In this document: positions 1 through 10,920 of the stretch, one piece after another
Position numbering within the stretch: the stretch's first letter is position 1
Layout of the letters: every line of letters begins with the position of its first letter
Source of the DNA: Rotaria sp. Silwood1
Taxonomy: Eukaryota > Rotifera > Eurotatoria > Philodinida > Philodinidae
Assembly (NCBI GenBank): GCA_905250075.1
Contig: CAJNOP010000100.1
Location: 254,642-318,641 of the forward strand
DNA: 64,000 nucleotides
Direction of reading: 5' to 3'
Made by a program: the position numbers and the translations under genes
Notes under the pieces: model-generated
Database searches by the model: none
Told to the model about the DNA's origin: nothing
Seen by the model: the letters and a program-made list of their open reading frames with translations, nothing else

Positions 1-710
1 ACACTGTATGTCGCATCTCCGAATAGATACAACTTTATGGAAGAAAGGTTTTATTTAAAAAAGTCATCAGTCCTAAAAGGTGTTTTGCTACGCCTAACAG
101 CCACCTGAATACTACATTTTGGTCTAGATATGGCCTCGAAAGTCATATCAATCCAGAAAAATATTGGTTTTTGTCTACAACATTTTTATAAGACTTTGAT
201 TACAATTATTTAAATGTCCCTTGGAAGGGACATTCAGCTCTTAAGAGTTAATAGTTTTGACTCTTATAAATGAGAAGTAAAATTCATCAGATGATATTCT
301 ATTTTGAGTCAAATAAACTAAACTTCGTTAGAGTTGCGATAATTCATATTGGGTTGATCAAAACCAGCATCATCTAGTTGATAATGGTAAAGTCAGGTTT
401 GTGCAATCTATTCAGGAAAATTTTTTTGCAAGAGACGATTAAATGAGAGCTAAACTACAGTAGACTAATGCTCATCTTGACAGTGAAGTTGAATTCTCAT
501 CAAATCAAGCTTGAGTGAATACAATAACTGCCGATTTTTGAACTCGATACAACATGTAATAAATATATCTCTAACTCAATTGCCATCGAAAACAATATCT
601 TAAGATTTCTTTAGAAATAGAAGCCTTTGAGTATTCAATGTGTATCATTGTAAATGTGTGAAACTATTGAACTTTTCTTATACTGATATTTATCGATCTT
701 GCAATTGACA
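1..710. other. No recognisable coding sequence upstream of the receptor exon
   Basis: AT-rich sequence with stops in all frames and no convincing domain. If the glutamate receptor is intact, the roughly 200 residues missing from its amino-terminal domain and its signal peptide should lie here or beyond the window edge, but I could not find them. A splice acceptor (TTGCAATTGACAG) ends at 710, so this stretch is probably intron or a truncated 5' region. Confidence 0.5.
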
Positions 711-3490
711 GGTCATATTGAGTAAATTCAATAGAAATGATCATCAGAAATTGAAAGGTCTTCTCACAGTGATGCCAACACATGGCACTGGTCTTGAATT
801 ACGTATTAATCAAACGCTTCTTGAAGATGCTCTTGCTATTTGGCGCCATTCAACAGAAGACAAAAGTAGTTATCCAGCAAACTTGGCTTCCATCAGTACG
901 TTGGCTATGTTTACATTTGATGCTGCATGGACATTGATTCAAGCTCTGAACAAATTATCATTTAACAATAGTCCTGTATTTGTCGCCACACCATTTTGCT
1001 TCAACAGTTCATTAACGAACAGTAACGAGTACCATAAAAAACTCGAAACAATTTCTTTTTCTGGGGTTTCGGGAACTGTTCAATTTGCAAAAAATGTTTC
1101 AAATGATCGTATTGGTGGTGCTTATTATGTACTCTACAATGTGCAGTCAACAGAAACAACTGAAAACGAGCCATATGGACACCTTAAATATGAACCAGTG
1201 ATGAAATGGTTTGGAACGAAAGACAAATGGAAAAAATTGACTGATTCTTTAACGATTGACATCGTTTGGCCCCAGGATTCCAAAGACGTACCAAGTGATC
1301 ATCCAACAATTCGAGGTAAAACTAGGGGTGGCACTTTAACTTTAAACTTTAAAAGTTAAAGTGGTTAAAGTTAAAGTAAAACAGTTTAACTTTAAAGTTA
1401 AAGTTAAAGTATTCTACTTTAAACTTTAAAGTTAAAGTTACAGCAAGTTTACTCTAATGTTTAACTTTAAAAAATTTAAAGTTAAAGTAGATTTTTTCGC
1501 AATAAATATTTTTTCATAGAAAAATTATTTTCTTGCTAAAAACTGATTTTTTTTCATAAAAAAGTTATTTTTTCATAAAAAAATAATATGTTTGCGAAAA
1601 AATAATTTTTTTATGAAAAAAATCATTTTCTTCGTAAAAAAATTATTTTTTCGTAAAAATATTGTTTTTTTGTAAAAAACTCATTTTATTTTATAAAAAA
1701 ATTTGCTTCTGCTAAAAAACAATTTTTTTATGAAAAAATAACTTTTTTATGAAAAAACAACTTTTTTAGGAAAAAAAAAATTTTTTAGCAAAAAATAATT
1801 TTTTGCGGAAAAATCTAGTTTAACTTTAAATTTTTTAAAGTTAAAGTTTAAAGTATGCTTGTTTTTACTTTAACTTTGAAGTTAAAGTTAAAGTAACCAT
1901 AAGTTTAAAGTTGAAGCATGCTACTTTAACTTTAACTTTAAAGTAAAGTTAAAGTGCCACCCCTAGGTAAAACAAACTTAAAGGAGAGAAAATAAGGGGG
2001 AAGGTTATGTATTAATCAATTAAAATTAGAGTTTGACAAACTTATTTTATTTTTTTCTGCAAAGACGATTGACATCAATCTAGTTTGAAAAGTGTACTTA
2101 AAGATTGCAATTCGTATTAAAATCACAGTTTTGTTGCTGACTATCAATGTAAAAGCTTGTATTTTGTTGAATAGGTGAAAATGTGAATATTTTGATCATT
2201 GAATCGGCTCCATTCTTCATAATTTGCAATGCCTCATCTCCGAGAGAATCCACGAAACGACTGGAGAACGATGGAGAGTTGATTCATCGATCAAGTGCAC
2301 TAATAACGATCGATCCAAATGTAACCGCTTATGGTTTCTTGGCCGATGTAATACACGAGCTGAAAACAAGAATGCTTTTCAATTGTACAATTCAGGTAGT
2401 TCCATCTAATACACCCTATCATACTTTAGTGACAATGGTGGCTGATAATAACAGTCAATGGCATATTTCTGTATCGGACATGCGGATCACCACGAATCGT
2501 CTTCATAGTGTTGATTTTTCAGTGCCTATTCACGAAAATACAATTCGTGTTGTCATTCGTGACAATTCTTTTTCATCTGCTTTCAGTCTATTTTCCTTTC
2601 TCAGTCCATTCTCATGGGATGTCTGGCTCGCTCTTGCCGCACTCATCGTCTATTCTGGAATTCTTCTATATTATTTTGAACGACAGCCCAACAACAATGA
2701 AATGACTCAAACGAAAAACTTTCGAGTTGTGGTCATGGAACTATGCCAAATGTTAAGTCATCTGATGAGCTTCGATCATGATCTTCCTTTGACTAAGATG
2801 TCAAGTCGAATAATGACCATTGGTCTCAAAGCATTGGGCACTATTATTGTCGCTATTTACACGGCCAATTTGTCTTCATTTCTCACATTGACACGAACTC
2901 AACCACTGATCTCAGGCATTGATGATATTAAAAATGGTCGATTATCCTTTTCACGCATTGGTATCATGCCGAATAGTGCCACTGCCGATTATTATGTTCA
3001 GAATATTTCTTCAATCTACTTTCCTCTATTAAAAAGTCAAGATATATATCAGCGTTTGCTAGACAATAGCATTGATGCCGCTTTGTGGGGTTCATCCGCA
3101 CTCGAATATGCCATTGGGAATCACTATTGTCAGCAACTAACCGTGGTCGGTGTTGGAGCGATCAAATCGCCCATTGGCGTTATCATGCGTAAAAATTGGG
3201 AATACAAATCTGATTTAAACCACTACATTCAAATGTTGCGCGATTTAGGAGTCTTAGAACAATTAGAGAAAAAGTGGTTTGGACAACACAAATGTCTGAA
3301 CTCATTGACATCACCAGGCGGTAAAGATGAAATAGGTGGAAAGAGAGAAGATGAAAAGTTTTCTCTTCATATTATGGGTGGACTGTTTATTACATTTGTA
3401 TTTGTATCTGTAATAGCACTTTTGTTACATTTGTACTATTCTCGAATGACCATCATTACTTCGATTCAACGATGTGTACAACGAGCATAA
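711..3490 (+). CDS. Ionotropic glutamate receptor (3' portion, two exons)
   Basis: Joined exons 711-1315 and 2175-3490; the intron (GT 1316, AG 2174) splits a Gly codon. Exon 1 encodes the C-terminal half of the amino-terminal (leucine-binding-protein-like) domain, with motifs such as TFDAAWTLIQALN and SGTVQF. Exon 2 holds the S1 ligand-binding half (SDMRITTNRLHSVDFSVP), M1 (WLALAALIVYSGILLYYF), a pore-loop region, M3 with the hallmark IYTANLSSFLT (family SYTANLAAFLT), S2, and M4 near its C-terminus. By family this is a plasma-membrane, tetrameric ligand-gated cation channel. The S1 arginine is present. The acidic S2 residue that usually binds the ligand amino group appears replaced by Gly (LWGSSALEY), and the S1 motif resembles the GDxxITTNR form of plant and rotifer receptors. 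The 5' end is not found, so the gene is partial or 5'-truncated. AATAAA-like signals follow the stop. Confidence 0.88.
1323..1965. mobile_element. hAT-type MITE inside receptor intron, TTTAAC-motif family
   Basis: This 643-bp element has terminal inverted repeats TAGGGGTGGCACTTTAAC at both ends. It is flanked by a perfect 8-bp direct repeat GGTAAAAC (1315-1322 and 1966-1973), the target duplication length of hAT transposons. Both arms are built from repeated TTTAAC/GTTAAAG motifs, and the centre is a run of TTTTTTCATAAAAA-like A/T palindromes. It has no ORF of its own. The duplicated target is the 5' splice site of the receptor intron. Confidence 0.9.
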
Positions 3491-4567
3491 ACATCTTTTT
3501 GGTGAATCATCGCTTTGGTTTAGTTTTTCACAAATTCTATGCTATGAAAATAAAAATAAAGCAAAAAAAACTAAATGAGAAACTGTCAGAGACAGTGAGT
3601 TATTTGAAAACCGAATGAAAACCAATGAAGATTGTAGAGAAGCAAATTCGTTGAAATTTTGAATCTTTTAATGAAAACTTTGACAGCTTTCTCTTCTTCA
3701 ATAATTGACTTCCATAAAAGAAATAATCCGTCTCATTTCCTCTCTTGATATTTCAAACGCTGATTCTTTCAGCCTGAAAAATGTTAATGAAGAAAAGATT
3801 CTTCATTGATTTCGATCAGTGACTTAGTATGTTCAAGAACATGATCAAGACATATCATACACTAAATCATCCTTATAATTCATCTGAATCATGTTTAAGA
3901 CCAGTAACCAACGTTCAAAGCAACACTTCGAGAGATCAATTCAAGTCACCTGTAGCCACTATCCTTCGATAAGTCTTTTTTTAATGAAGTTCCAACTCAA
4001 GAAGAAAACATTATACTTTAAACTTTAAATATTCTTATCTGATTCAAGATACTTTGAGGTACTTCATAGTACTTAAAGATACTCTAAGAGATAGTGTATA
4101 GATGAAATGAGAAATTGAGTCATATGAAAACTTATGACATATCATTATGGTCATTGGAAATGAGAGAGCATATAAAAAAACAACCTGTAAAACCAAAATT
4201 TTAGCCTTCTTTAACAATGAAAGTTTGTGTGCTGTAACTCAAGTTGATTGGACATATTCGAGTTAAATTAAAGATCCCACTGCCAAAATAATAAATTTAA
4301 AATATGAAGTGCTTATGACATGCATAGAAAGAACTTTGGAGAGCTCAGAATTCATCCATTGGATTGTCGTATGAAGAATTATTTAGCTTGAGCTTGAGGC
4401 ATTTATCAGTCGCTGATTTCTATCGTTAATCATTAATGTTTAACTCTTGACCTTTGATTCGGTAACAGATTGTGCGTAATTTTAAAATTAAATATCTCTA
4501 TCCAGGCGCGCCATAAGTACGTCATATTTTAAATTTGTTAGTTTGTCAGTTTTTTTTCTGGTACGAG

Positions 4568-4657
4568 TAGGATGTGGGTGTCAATGCTCTCTTTATCTTT
4601 ACCTACAAACATCCGCATCTACAGCTACTGCCACAGCCACATTCATCCATATCTGCA
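4568..4657. repeat. Degenerate telomere-like hairpin
   Basis: A short G-rich arm (AGGATGTGGGTGT, 4568-4580) is followed after about 30 nt by a decayed C-rich arm (ATCCGCATCTACAGC, then GCCACAGCCACATTCATCC). It has the same G-arm/spacer/C-arm order as the other copies in the window. Confidence 0.5.
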
Positions 4658-6113
4658 CTCAAAAAGAGATCGAAATGCATAAGTATTGAAGTATCAAATA
4701 TATCTGTAATACAATTAATGGTCTGTGTTTATCGCTCAGCGTTAAATCAAAATCACGAAATATGATTGTTATCAGAAGAGCAACATCATCTCATCCGATA
4801 AGTTTTAAAGTTGACATCGGATTGTATTTGATTATGATTGATAATGCCCCTTTATTTCAGCAAAATAATTAGTTTAATGTGACAATATGCAAATATTGTT
4901 GGGTGGGCAAGTTTAAGAAAAGTAACTTTAAATATATATGACCGAAACAAGGTATGTATTACGTTATACTGATATTTCGAATAACTTCATCAATATACAT
5001 ATAAATCGCAACTACTGTCAGTAACAATATTATCAGTCCTAAAGAAAATCGCCGAATTCTTATCTATTTTCTTTCTCTTTCTATTTGCGTACTTGTATCG
5101 CATGTGTTTGCCTTTCCCAAGTGTTTTTTTTAATATTTTATTGGTAATAAAGAATATGCGTCCATTGTGCAATGAAAGTATAAATATTTCCACCACGTAT
5201 CAATGCATGGCCTTGACTTTGTTGGTAAAAAGAAAAAAAATTTGATGAAAGAAAAACAACAGATAGCGGTTACTTGTGAGTGGTGACTACTACAAAGTAA
5301 TTTATGAAGTTTGTAACATTGTGATTTCAGTCCAGTATTTCACAATAAGGTAACAGAAACCAATTTTTTTTCTCAAATATCAAAATTTAGTCCAATGTTT
5401 TTACGCCATCCAATGACATGTCTCATATTTATTTGATACATGCTATCGTTAAAAAGTAATTTTGACGAACGTTTGATCAATATAATTACATCTATTTTAT
5501 TTTTATATGTGATTACAAACTATATATGTAAGATTACTATCACATACAGTATTGAGTGATTGATATTTTCCTCACAATATGAGTCGATGTGAACAAAACA
5601 TTGCAAACATTTCTTCACATGGACACTTCTCCGTACGGATCATTCATTATTATGAACAAAATATTGCAATATGTTTTCGTGCAGTATATTCGTATATTAT
5701 CAATTAAGTTCGTGAGAAATGATGATGAAAAATGAAGAAAAATATGAAAAAATCATGTACTCTCTGAGGAATCTCAATATCGAATTGAGAAAAGATCGGC
5801 ACATTTACTTAACTGGCAACGAAAAATTTTTCAAAATTACATTGAGAAAGTCTTTTATATCAAGTTCTTTTAGTTTCCTCAATGACATGATTTTTTCAGT
5901 CAAATCACGAATGTTTCGTATATTTCGTGAACAATATTTTTGTTGCCTACACAATTTGAAAGAATTTTGGATAAGATTTTTTCAAATAGAACTATTGAAA
6001 AAGTTTTGTAGTTTATGTAAATGTGTGGATTCTTTATCAATGCAAAATTCAAATTCTTTTAAAAGTGTATAGGATTTTCTAGTTGGTGTTCTACACTCTT
6101 CATCATGACTTTT

Positions 6114-6389
6114 CGTGTTTTTAACTTATGACCTGAAACATTGTCCACATTCGAGCCTTTGCTAGACTAGTTTGTGTACAAATTTTCAGATTTTTTTAAC
6201 ATAAATTGTGTGAAATATTAGTTTTTCAAAAATGTCATATTTTCTGTAAAATTTGTCGAAAAAGCGCATGCATTTTGAAAAATTTATGTCTCGCAAAGAC
6301 TTTGGTAAAAAATCTGAAAATTTGTACACAAACTAGTTTAGCGAAGACCTTAATGTGGACAATTTTTCAAGTCATAAGTCAAAAATACG
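6114..6389. mobile_element. Foldback (MITE-like) element, about 80-bp inverted repeats
   Basis: Arms at 6114-6193 and 6307-6389 are reverse complements with few mismatches. Matching landmarks are CGTGTTTTTAACTTATGACC against GTCATAAGTCAAAAATACG, and TAGTTTGTGTACAAATTTTC against GAAAATTTGTACACAAACTA. About 110 bp of unrelated sequence separates them. No coding capacity and no clear target duplication. Confidence 0.75.
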
Positions 6390-8610
6390 TTTTTTTTGCT
6401 TAGAAGCTTGTATCCGATTGATTCTATGGAGAAAACTTCTAAAACATTTTATGTATTCGGAACAAAGACTTGAGGGAATGAATCATTCTGATCGTTCCAT
6501 GTATCATCTAGATCTATTTGTGGCCAAAACATGCTGTTCAAACAGCTTGAACACTTAAATATGGTTCCTCGTCAGTTCTCGGTAGTTAGCCTTCTTAGAT
6601 CAATGACTCCACTTTCGACCTCCGAACGATATTATCTGGAAACAAAGATATCGATATTTCCCTTCTTTCTGACCCGTTCCATATTCTTTTCTGCAATCAA
6701 ACAGCCAAAAGCTTCACGTGACACGAAAGGAAAATTTCACATTAAAATCTTATTGCATCAAATCGACTTACTCTTCATTCTTTCTAAGCTACCGAGAATA
6801 AGTGAAATACAATCAGAACCTGTAGGACAACAAAGGTATAGTCAGGAAACATTGTGGAAGTTTTTCATATCTGAGCCGAAAATAAATGTCAGCAGAACTC
6901 TGATAAATGATGAAGAAATTTAGGCTAGCCGGACATAGTACTTTTCAGTGTGTTTTATGTTGAATTCTTCCATTTTTTAGATGGATCAATGCAAATTTCG
7001 AACCGCTTTCCCTGTTCGAAATTCTACAGGTGTTTATTTAGAAGCCATTCGTCCTAAGCCACATTCTACTCCTTCAGAAGCTACTCAATCGATAATCACT
7101 AATTTTGTTAGTTGGTATATATGTCGCAAGGGCAAGTATTTAATGAGTATCCATAGGAGCCCTTTGAACAAGTATTGTTTCATTCTCGAGACTATAACTC
7201 TTCTAAAATCCATATCGCCAATAAAACACAATTTTTCGCACTTTCTTTGGCATTCATATGTCATTAAGAATTCATTTATTGGGCTAAAAATTTTGACTGT
7301 GAGTAAATCTCAGGTTTAAGTGCTTTTAACCAAAAAATGAGCTGGTAATGAGTTGACCAAGATTGCTCAGTACATGAAAAAATTGTTATTTTTCAACATT
7401 TTATGCATATGTACGTATCTTATGAGCAGATCACTTTAGAGAACTAAAACTTAGGTCACAGAGAACTCCCATTAAGTACCTACTCTGATAAAAAACTGAG
7501 TTTACTAGATAGTTCCTATTGCTAAGCAGATCTTCACTTAAATCGTGATTTCACTCGAAAAAAAAATTTGGAAAGGATCTCTCGAGAGAAAAATGCTGTC
7601 TACAAAAGTCCCCGTTTTATGTTTTCAAACAGCATTGAATACTACAAAGTGACGAAAGAATAGGCTTGAGATGGTGTAGAATGACCTACGGAATCTAATT
7701 GAAAGAGAAGTTCCAAAATGACCTCTTATCCACGCATAGTATACTAGGATTCGTTCTGATAGTAATAAAAGCTGTTGGTGCAATTTCTGCAGAATAAGTG
7801 TGAAACACAATATAGCTGTTGCTACTAATCGCCAGAATATTGTTATATTCAATTGATCTGCGGACCCATTTTTCATCAACTTTTACTTATGTTCTAAAAC
7901 TAAAAAAGATAGCAATTTATATACTTTCATGAGAGCTTAGCGATATATAACCGGTAATCATCCATGCAAAACGTCTGTTACGGTCTGTGTGGGAGCCGAG
8001 GTCTAAATTTCTACCCTACACAATGTAACACTGCTTCCAGGTCGTGTTTAATAAAACTTGTTAGCACAGCCGCTTTTGGACTGAAATATGTAACTCACAT
8101 ATCGTCTTTACCTTCATAATACTAATACAAAACACACAAAGCGAAAATCTCTAAAAGACGATAGTTGGTTTTCTACAATAATCGATAGTCAATAAACGCC
8201 TTGTCTTTTTTATATCTATATTGGTAATACGAATTTTGTTTTATTTTTTTGTCCAGCGCTCCGTTTTATGCGTCTTTTATCATTTTTGATAATTTATTGT
8301 TATTAGTCGAATCATTAGTGTAATGAACAAATTAGCCTGTTGTAAACATTCATTAATCTTCAGCAGATTTTGACGACCTATTATCGATCTCGATGTATCC
8401 AACAAGATTGATATAAACTATTTCTAAAAGTTAAAATTCAATCTGTTCATGTCTGTGTATTGGTCGTAGGAAATTTATCGCAAAATAATATCATGATTCT
8501 TGTCATCTTTAATATCTATTATGTAGTCGTTTATCTGTACACAACTTAAAAACTACTTTAGCAGAATATTAAAAACACATTTCAGCCAAATGAATTTTAA
8601 GGAAGGTTTG

Positions 8611-8628
8611 GAATGTTCTAGAACATTC
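8611..8628. promoter_or_regulatory. Perfect heat-shock-element palindrome
   Basis: GAATGTTCTAGAACATTC has four alternating GAA/TTC units at exact 5-bp spacing, the ideal binding site for a heat-shock factor trimer. The symmetry continues outward (AAGGTTT on the left, AAACCTT on the right). It lies about 0.8 kb upstream of the amidohydrolase start; whether it controls that gene is unknown. Confidence 0.5.
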
Positions 8629-8992
8629 TAAACCTTGTTATTAATGTCGTTCAGTGCCCTAAACTCACAGTTGCCAAGGGCTGCGATTGGGGATATGAGG
8701 TAGAGGGGAGATGAACTGCAAGACTTCGAGAGTCCAACTTACTCTCACTATTTTCTTTAAAAATAGATGTGGATTTCGCAAGGAAGTTCTCTATATAATA
8801 TAATTTTTTTATTATAGCATAAATAAACGCATGACTCTGCCTTGCCTGATATAGGTACCTTCTTGGATGCTAGCGAATAGGTTGTGATTTCTAATTCTGG
8901 ATAGAAATATGACTACATTTGTTTTTTTTTAAGTTTTCGTATGTCCTCACCAAGATTAGCGGCCAAGAGTTTTCGGTAAGTTTCAATGAAGA

Positions 8993-9052
8993 GAGTAGGT
9001 GTGTGGATGTATATGCAAAAAAGCTCACACTCACACCCACATCTGCACACAA
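8993..9052. repeat. Telomere-like hairpin
   Basis: G-rich arm GTAGGTGTGTGGATGT, spacer ATATGCAAAAAAG, then C-rich arm CTCACACTCACACCCACATC. It lies about 370 bp upstream of the amidohydrolase start. Confidence 0.75.
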
Positions 9053-9422
9053 CTAGAAGATGAAAAGTTCAATTCATTTCAGACTCTGATTTGCACAACA
9101 TATTTTGGTTGAATGGATGACATGTGAACACCTATGACATCCCAGTCTATGCATAAGTGTATATTTGACTAGAAATTTTAGGAAGGATAAACTATGGATT
9201 ACACGATTTAAGAGCCTGATAGTCCATGATTAGATTATTTTTGATCTGACTAAGTCCATTCGAATGCCTAGTATGCATGCTTCTGCAACAAGAAAGACTT
9301 GTCAGACAGCAGATATGAGACAAAAAGAGTGTTGACAATAGATAAGAAGGCGTCGATTCTGTTTGTCTTTATGTTTCAACATGCGCATCTTATCTATTAT
9401 AATAGATATACACTAAGCTATT

Positions 9423-10777
9423 ATGCCTGAGCTGTCAAATGTCCTTGTACTTTACGATCAAAACCTTGAAGTTCGTTTGTGCAAAAATTTTGTTTGGGAC
9501 CATATATCAGGACGTATTACACGCTTGGAGTTTGCAAATGATAACGATTACAATTTAAACTTCAGTAGTGCACTAACTAATCGCGTGCTTATACCGGCAT
9601 TTGTTAATGGACATACGCACATTGGAGACTCATGCTTGGCAGACGGAGCCACAGGATTGACGCTTGAACAAGGTTTTTTTCGTCCAAATGGCTTCAAATA
9701 CATCGAATTAGCGAAACATTCAGAACAACAACTTGTAGATGCTATGCATGATACCATGAATTACATGCTTTCCACAGGTACAGTTATGCACTGGGATTTT
9801 CGTGAACAGGGTATTAATGGATTACGTCTGATTCGACAAGCAGAGAAACAATCTCGCGGGCTAAAATCAATCGTACTCTCGCAATTCGATCGGATTCCAT
9901 TCGAGGAAGACATCGATAACAATGAAGACTTACCAGACGAGTGGAAATTTGAGCTTGAAAAATTATGGAACAGAAATGATGATGATGCTGCTGATGGATT
10001 TTCGGAGAGTACAATGAATGATTTGCCAGATCGCACATGGATAACCATACGAGATATGTCATATAGATGTAACAATAAATTACGAGCTATTCATTGTCTT
10101 GAAAATGATACATATCGAAGTGTGAGTATGGCACGAACAGGTGGACGTCAAAGTGATTTGCAAAAAGCATTTGAACTCTACGATCCTGATATTATTGTAC
10201 ATTTAACTGAAGCTACACAAGCAGATATTGACGTCATTATTCAACAACAAAACAAAACCGATCGGCATGAGTTGATTTTGATTGATCTATTTCTTTTGCT
10301 AATAATGTGTTTTCTAGTTGTCGACCGCGTACATTTGTTGTATGTCCCCGAGCCAATGCAACGCTTGGTCTCAAGTTGCCACCTATCCATGCACTTCTTG
10401 CCAGTGGTATTAATCTTATGCTCGGTACTGATAATGTCATGCTTAATCAACCTAATATGTTAGCTGAAATGGATTTTGCTTATCGTTTATGCAAAAGCCA
10501 AAGTGGTGATCAGACACATGATCCAAAAGAGATTCTTCGAATGGCCACTACTATTAACAGTTATCCGACCATTTATGGAAAGAACGAGAAAGGAGGCATA
10601 TATGAAAACGGACCTGCCGATTTCATAATGCTGGATTTCGGTGCTACTCATCTCATTCGAACAAAAAACTTGATCGCGACAATAGTGTTACGCTTAGATC
10701 CACGGCAAATCCTAGCTACAGTGCATCGAGGACATCTTGTTTGGGGAACATTGCCATCATCTCCACTTGCGCAATGA
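9423..10777 (+). CDS. Amidohydrolase-superfamily deaminase/hydrolase (COG0402-like)
   Basis: Joined exons 9423-10270 and 10318-10777 give 435 aa. The 47-nt intron (GT 10271, AG 10317) restores a clean frame: upstream frame ...KTDRH, downstream frame CRPRTFVVCPRANATLG. The protein is a metal-dependent TIM-barrel amidohydrolase. The HxH metal motif sits in NGHTHIGDS (about residues 62-70), further histidines at RAIHCLE (about 224) and IIVHLTEA (about 260), and the catalytic Asp in LMLGTDN (about 321). Length and motifs fit the cytosine/guanine deaminase-chlorohydrolase group, especially the archaeal/bacterial subgroup whose first metal motif reads NxHTHIGDS; the substrate cannot be told. AATAAA lies at 10846-10851, and a creatininase-family gene follows in the same direction only 143 bp after the stop. 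The bacterial-type sequence with a eukaryotic intron suggests a domesticated transferred gene. Confidence 0.88.
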
Positions 10778-10888
10778 AATGAGAAGAAAAACTATAGACA
10801 CTTGTTTCAATCAACAATACGAAATTTTATATTTTGAACGCACTTAATAAATATATAAATTAGGAGACATTTGACTTTTTGAAAAGTT

Positions 10889-10912
10889 ATTTTTTGTCTC
10901 ATTATGTTCTAG
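10889..10912 (+). promoter_or_regulatory. Pyrimidine-rich splice acceptor just before the creatininase ATG
   Basis: A T-rich run ending TTATGTTCTAG stops at 10912, eight bases before the ATG at 10921. The previous gene's poly(A) signal (10846-10851) is too close for a normal upstream exon to fit easily. This is the layout expected of a spliced-leader acceptor in a compact gene pair. Spliced-leader trans-splicing is reported in bdelloids; its use here is inference. Confidence 0.4.
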
Positions 10913-10920
10913 ATAAAGAA

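Larger units (their letters stand above)
3491..8592. other. Gene-poor region
   Basis: No gene that I can support. Open frames at 5719-6072 (117 codons, Phe/Lys-rich), 6531-6923 and 6981-7319 (+) and 7625-7879 (-) have no recognisable domain; they may be chance frames or very old mobile-element remnants. The region also holds a telomere-like hairpin (4568-4657) and a foldback element (6114-6389). Confidence 0.5.

Noticed and set aside
5719..6072. 117-codon frame
   Set aside because: Phe/Lys/Ser-biased as expected from AT-rich DNA, no domain, no splice or poly(A) context; kept only as part of the gene-poor region.
6981..7319. 112-codon frame that looks partly protein-like at its start
   Set aside because: The first 60 residues could be coding remnant, but no family is recognisable in any frame or strand.
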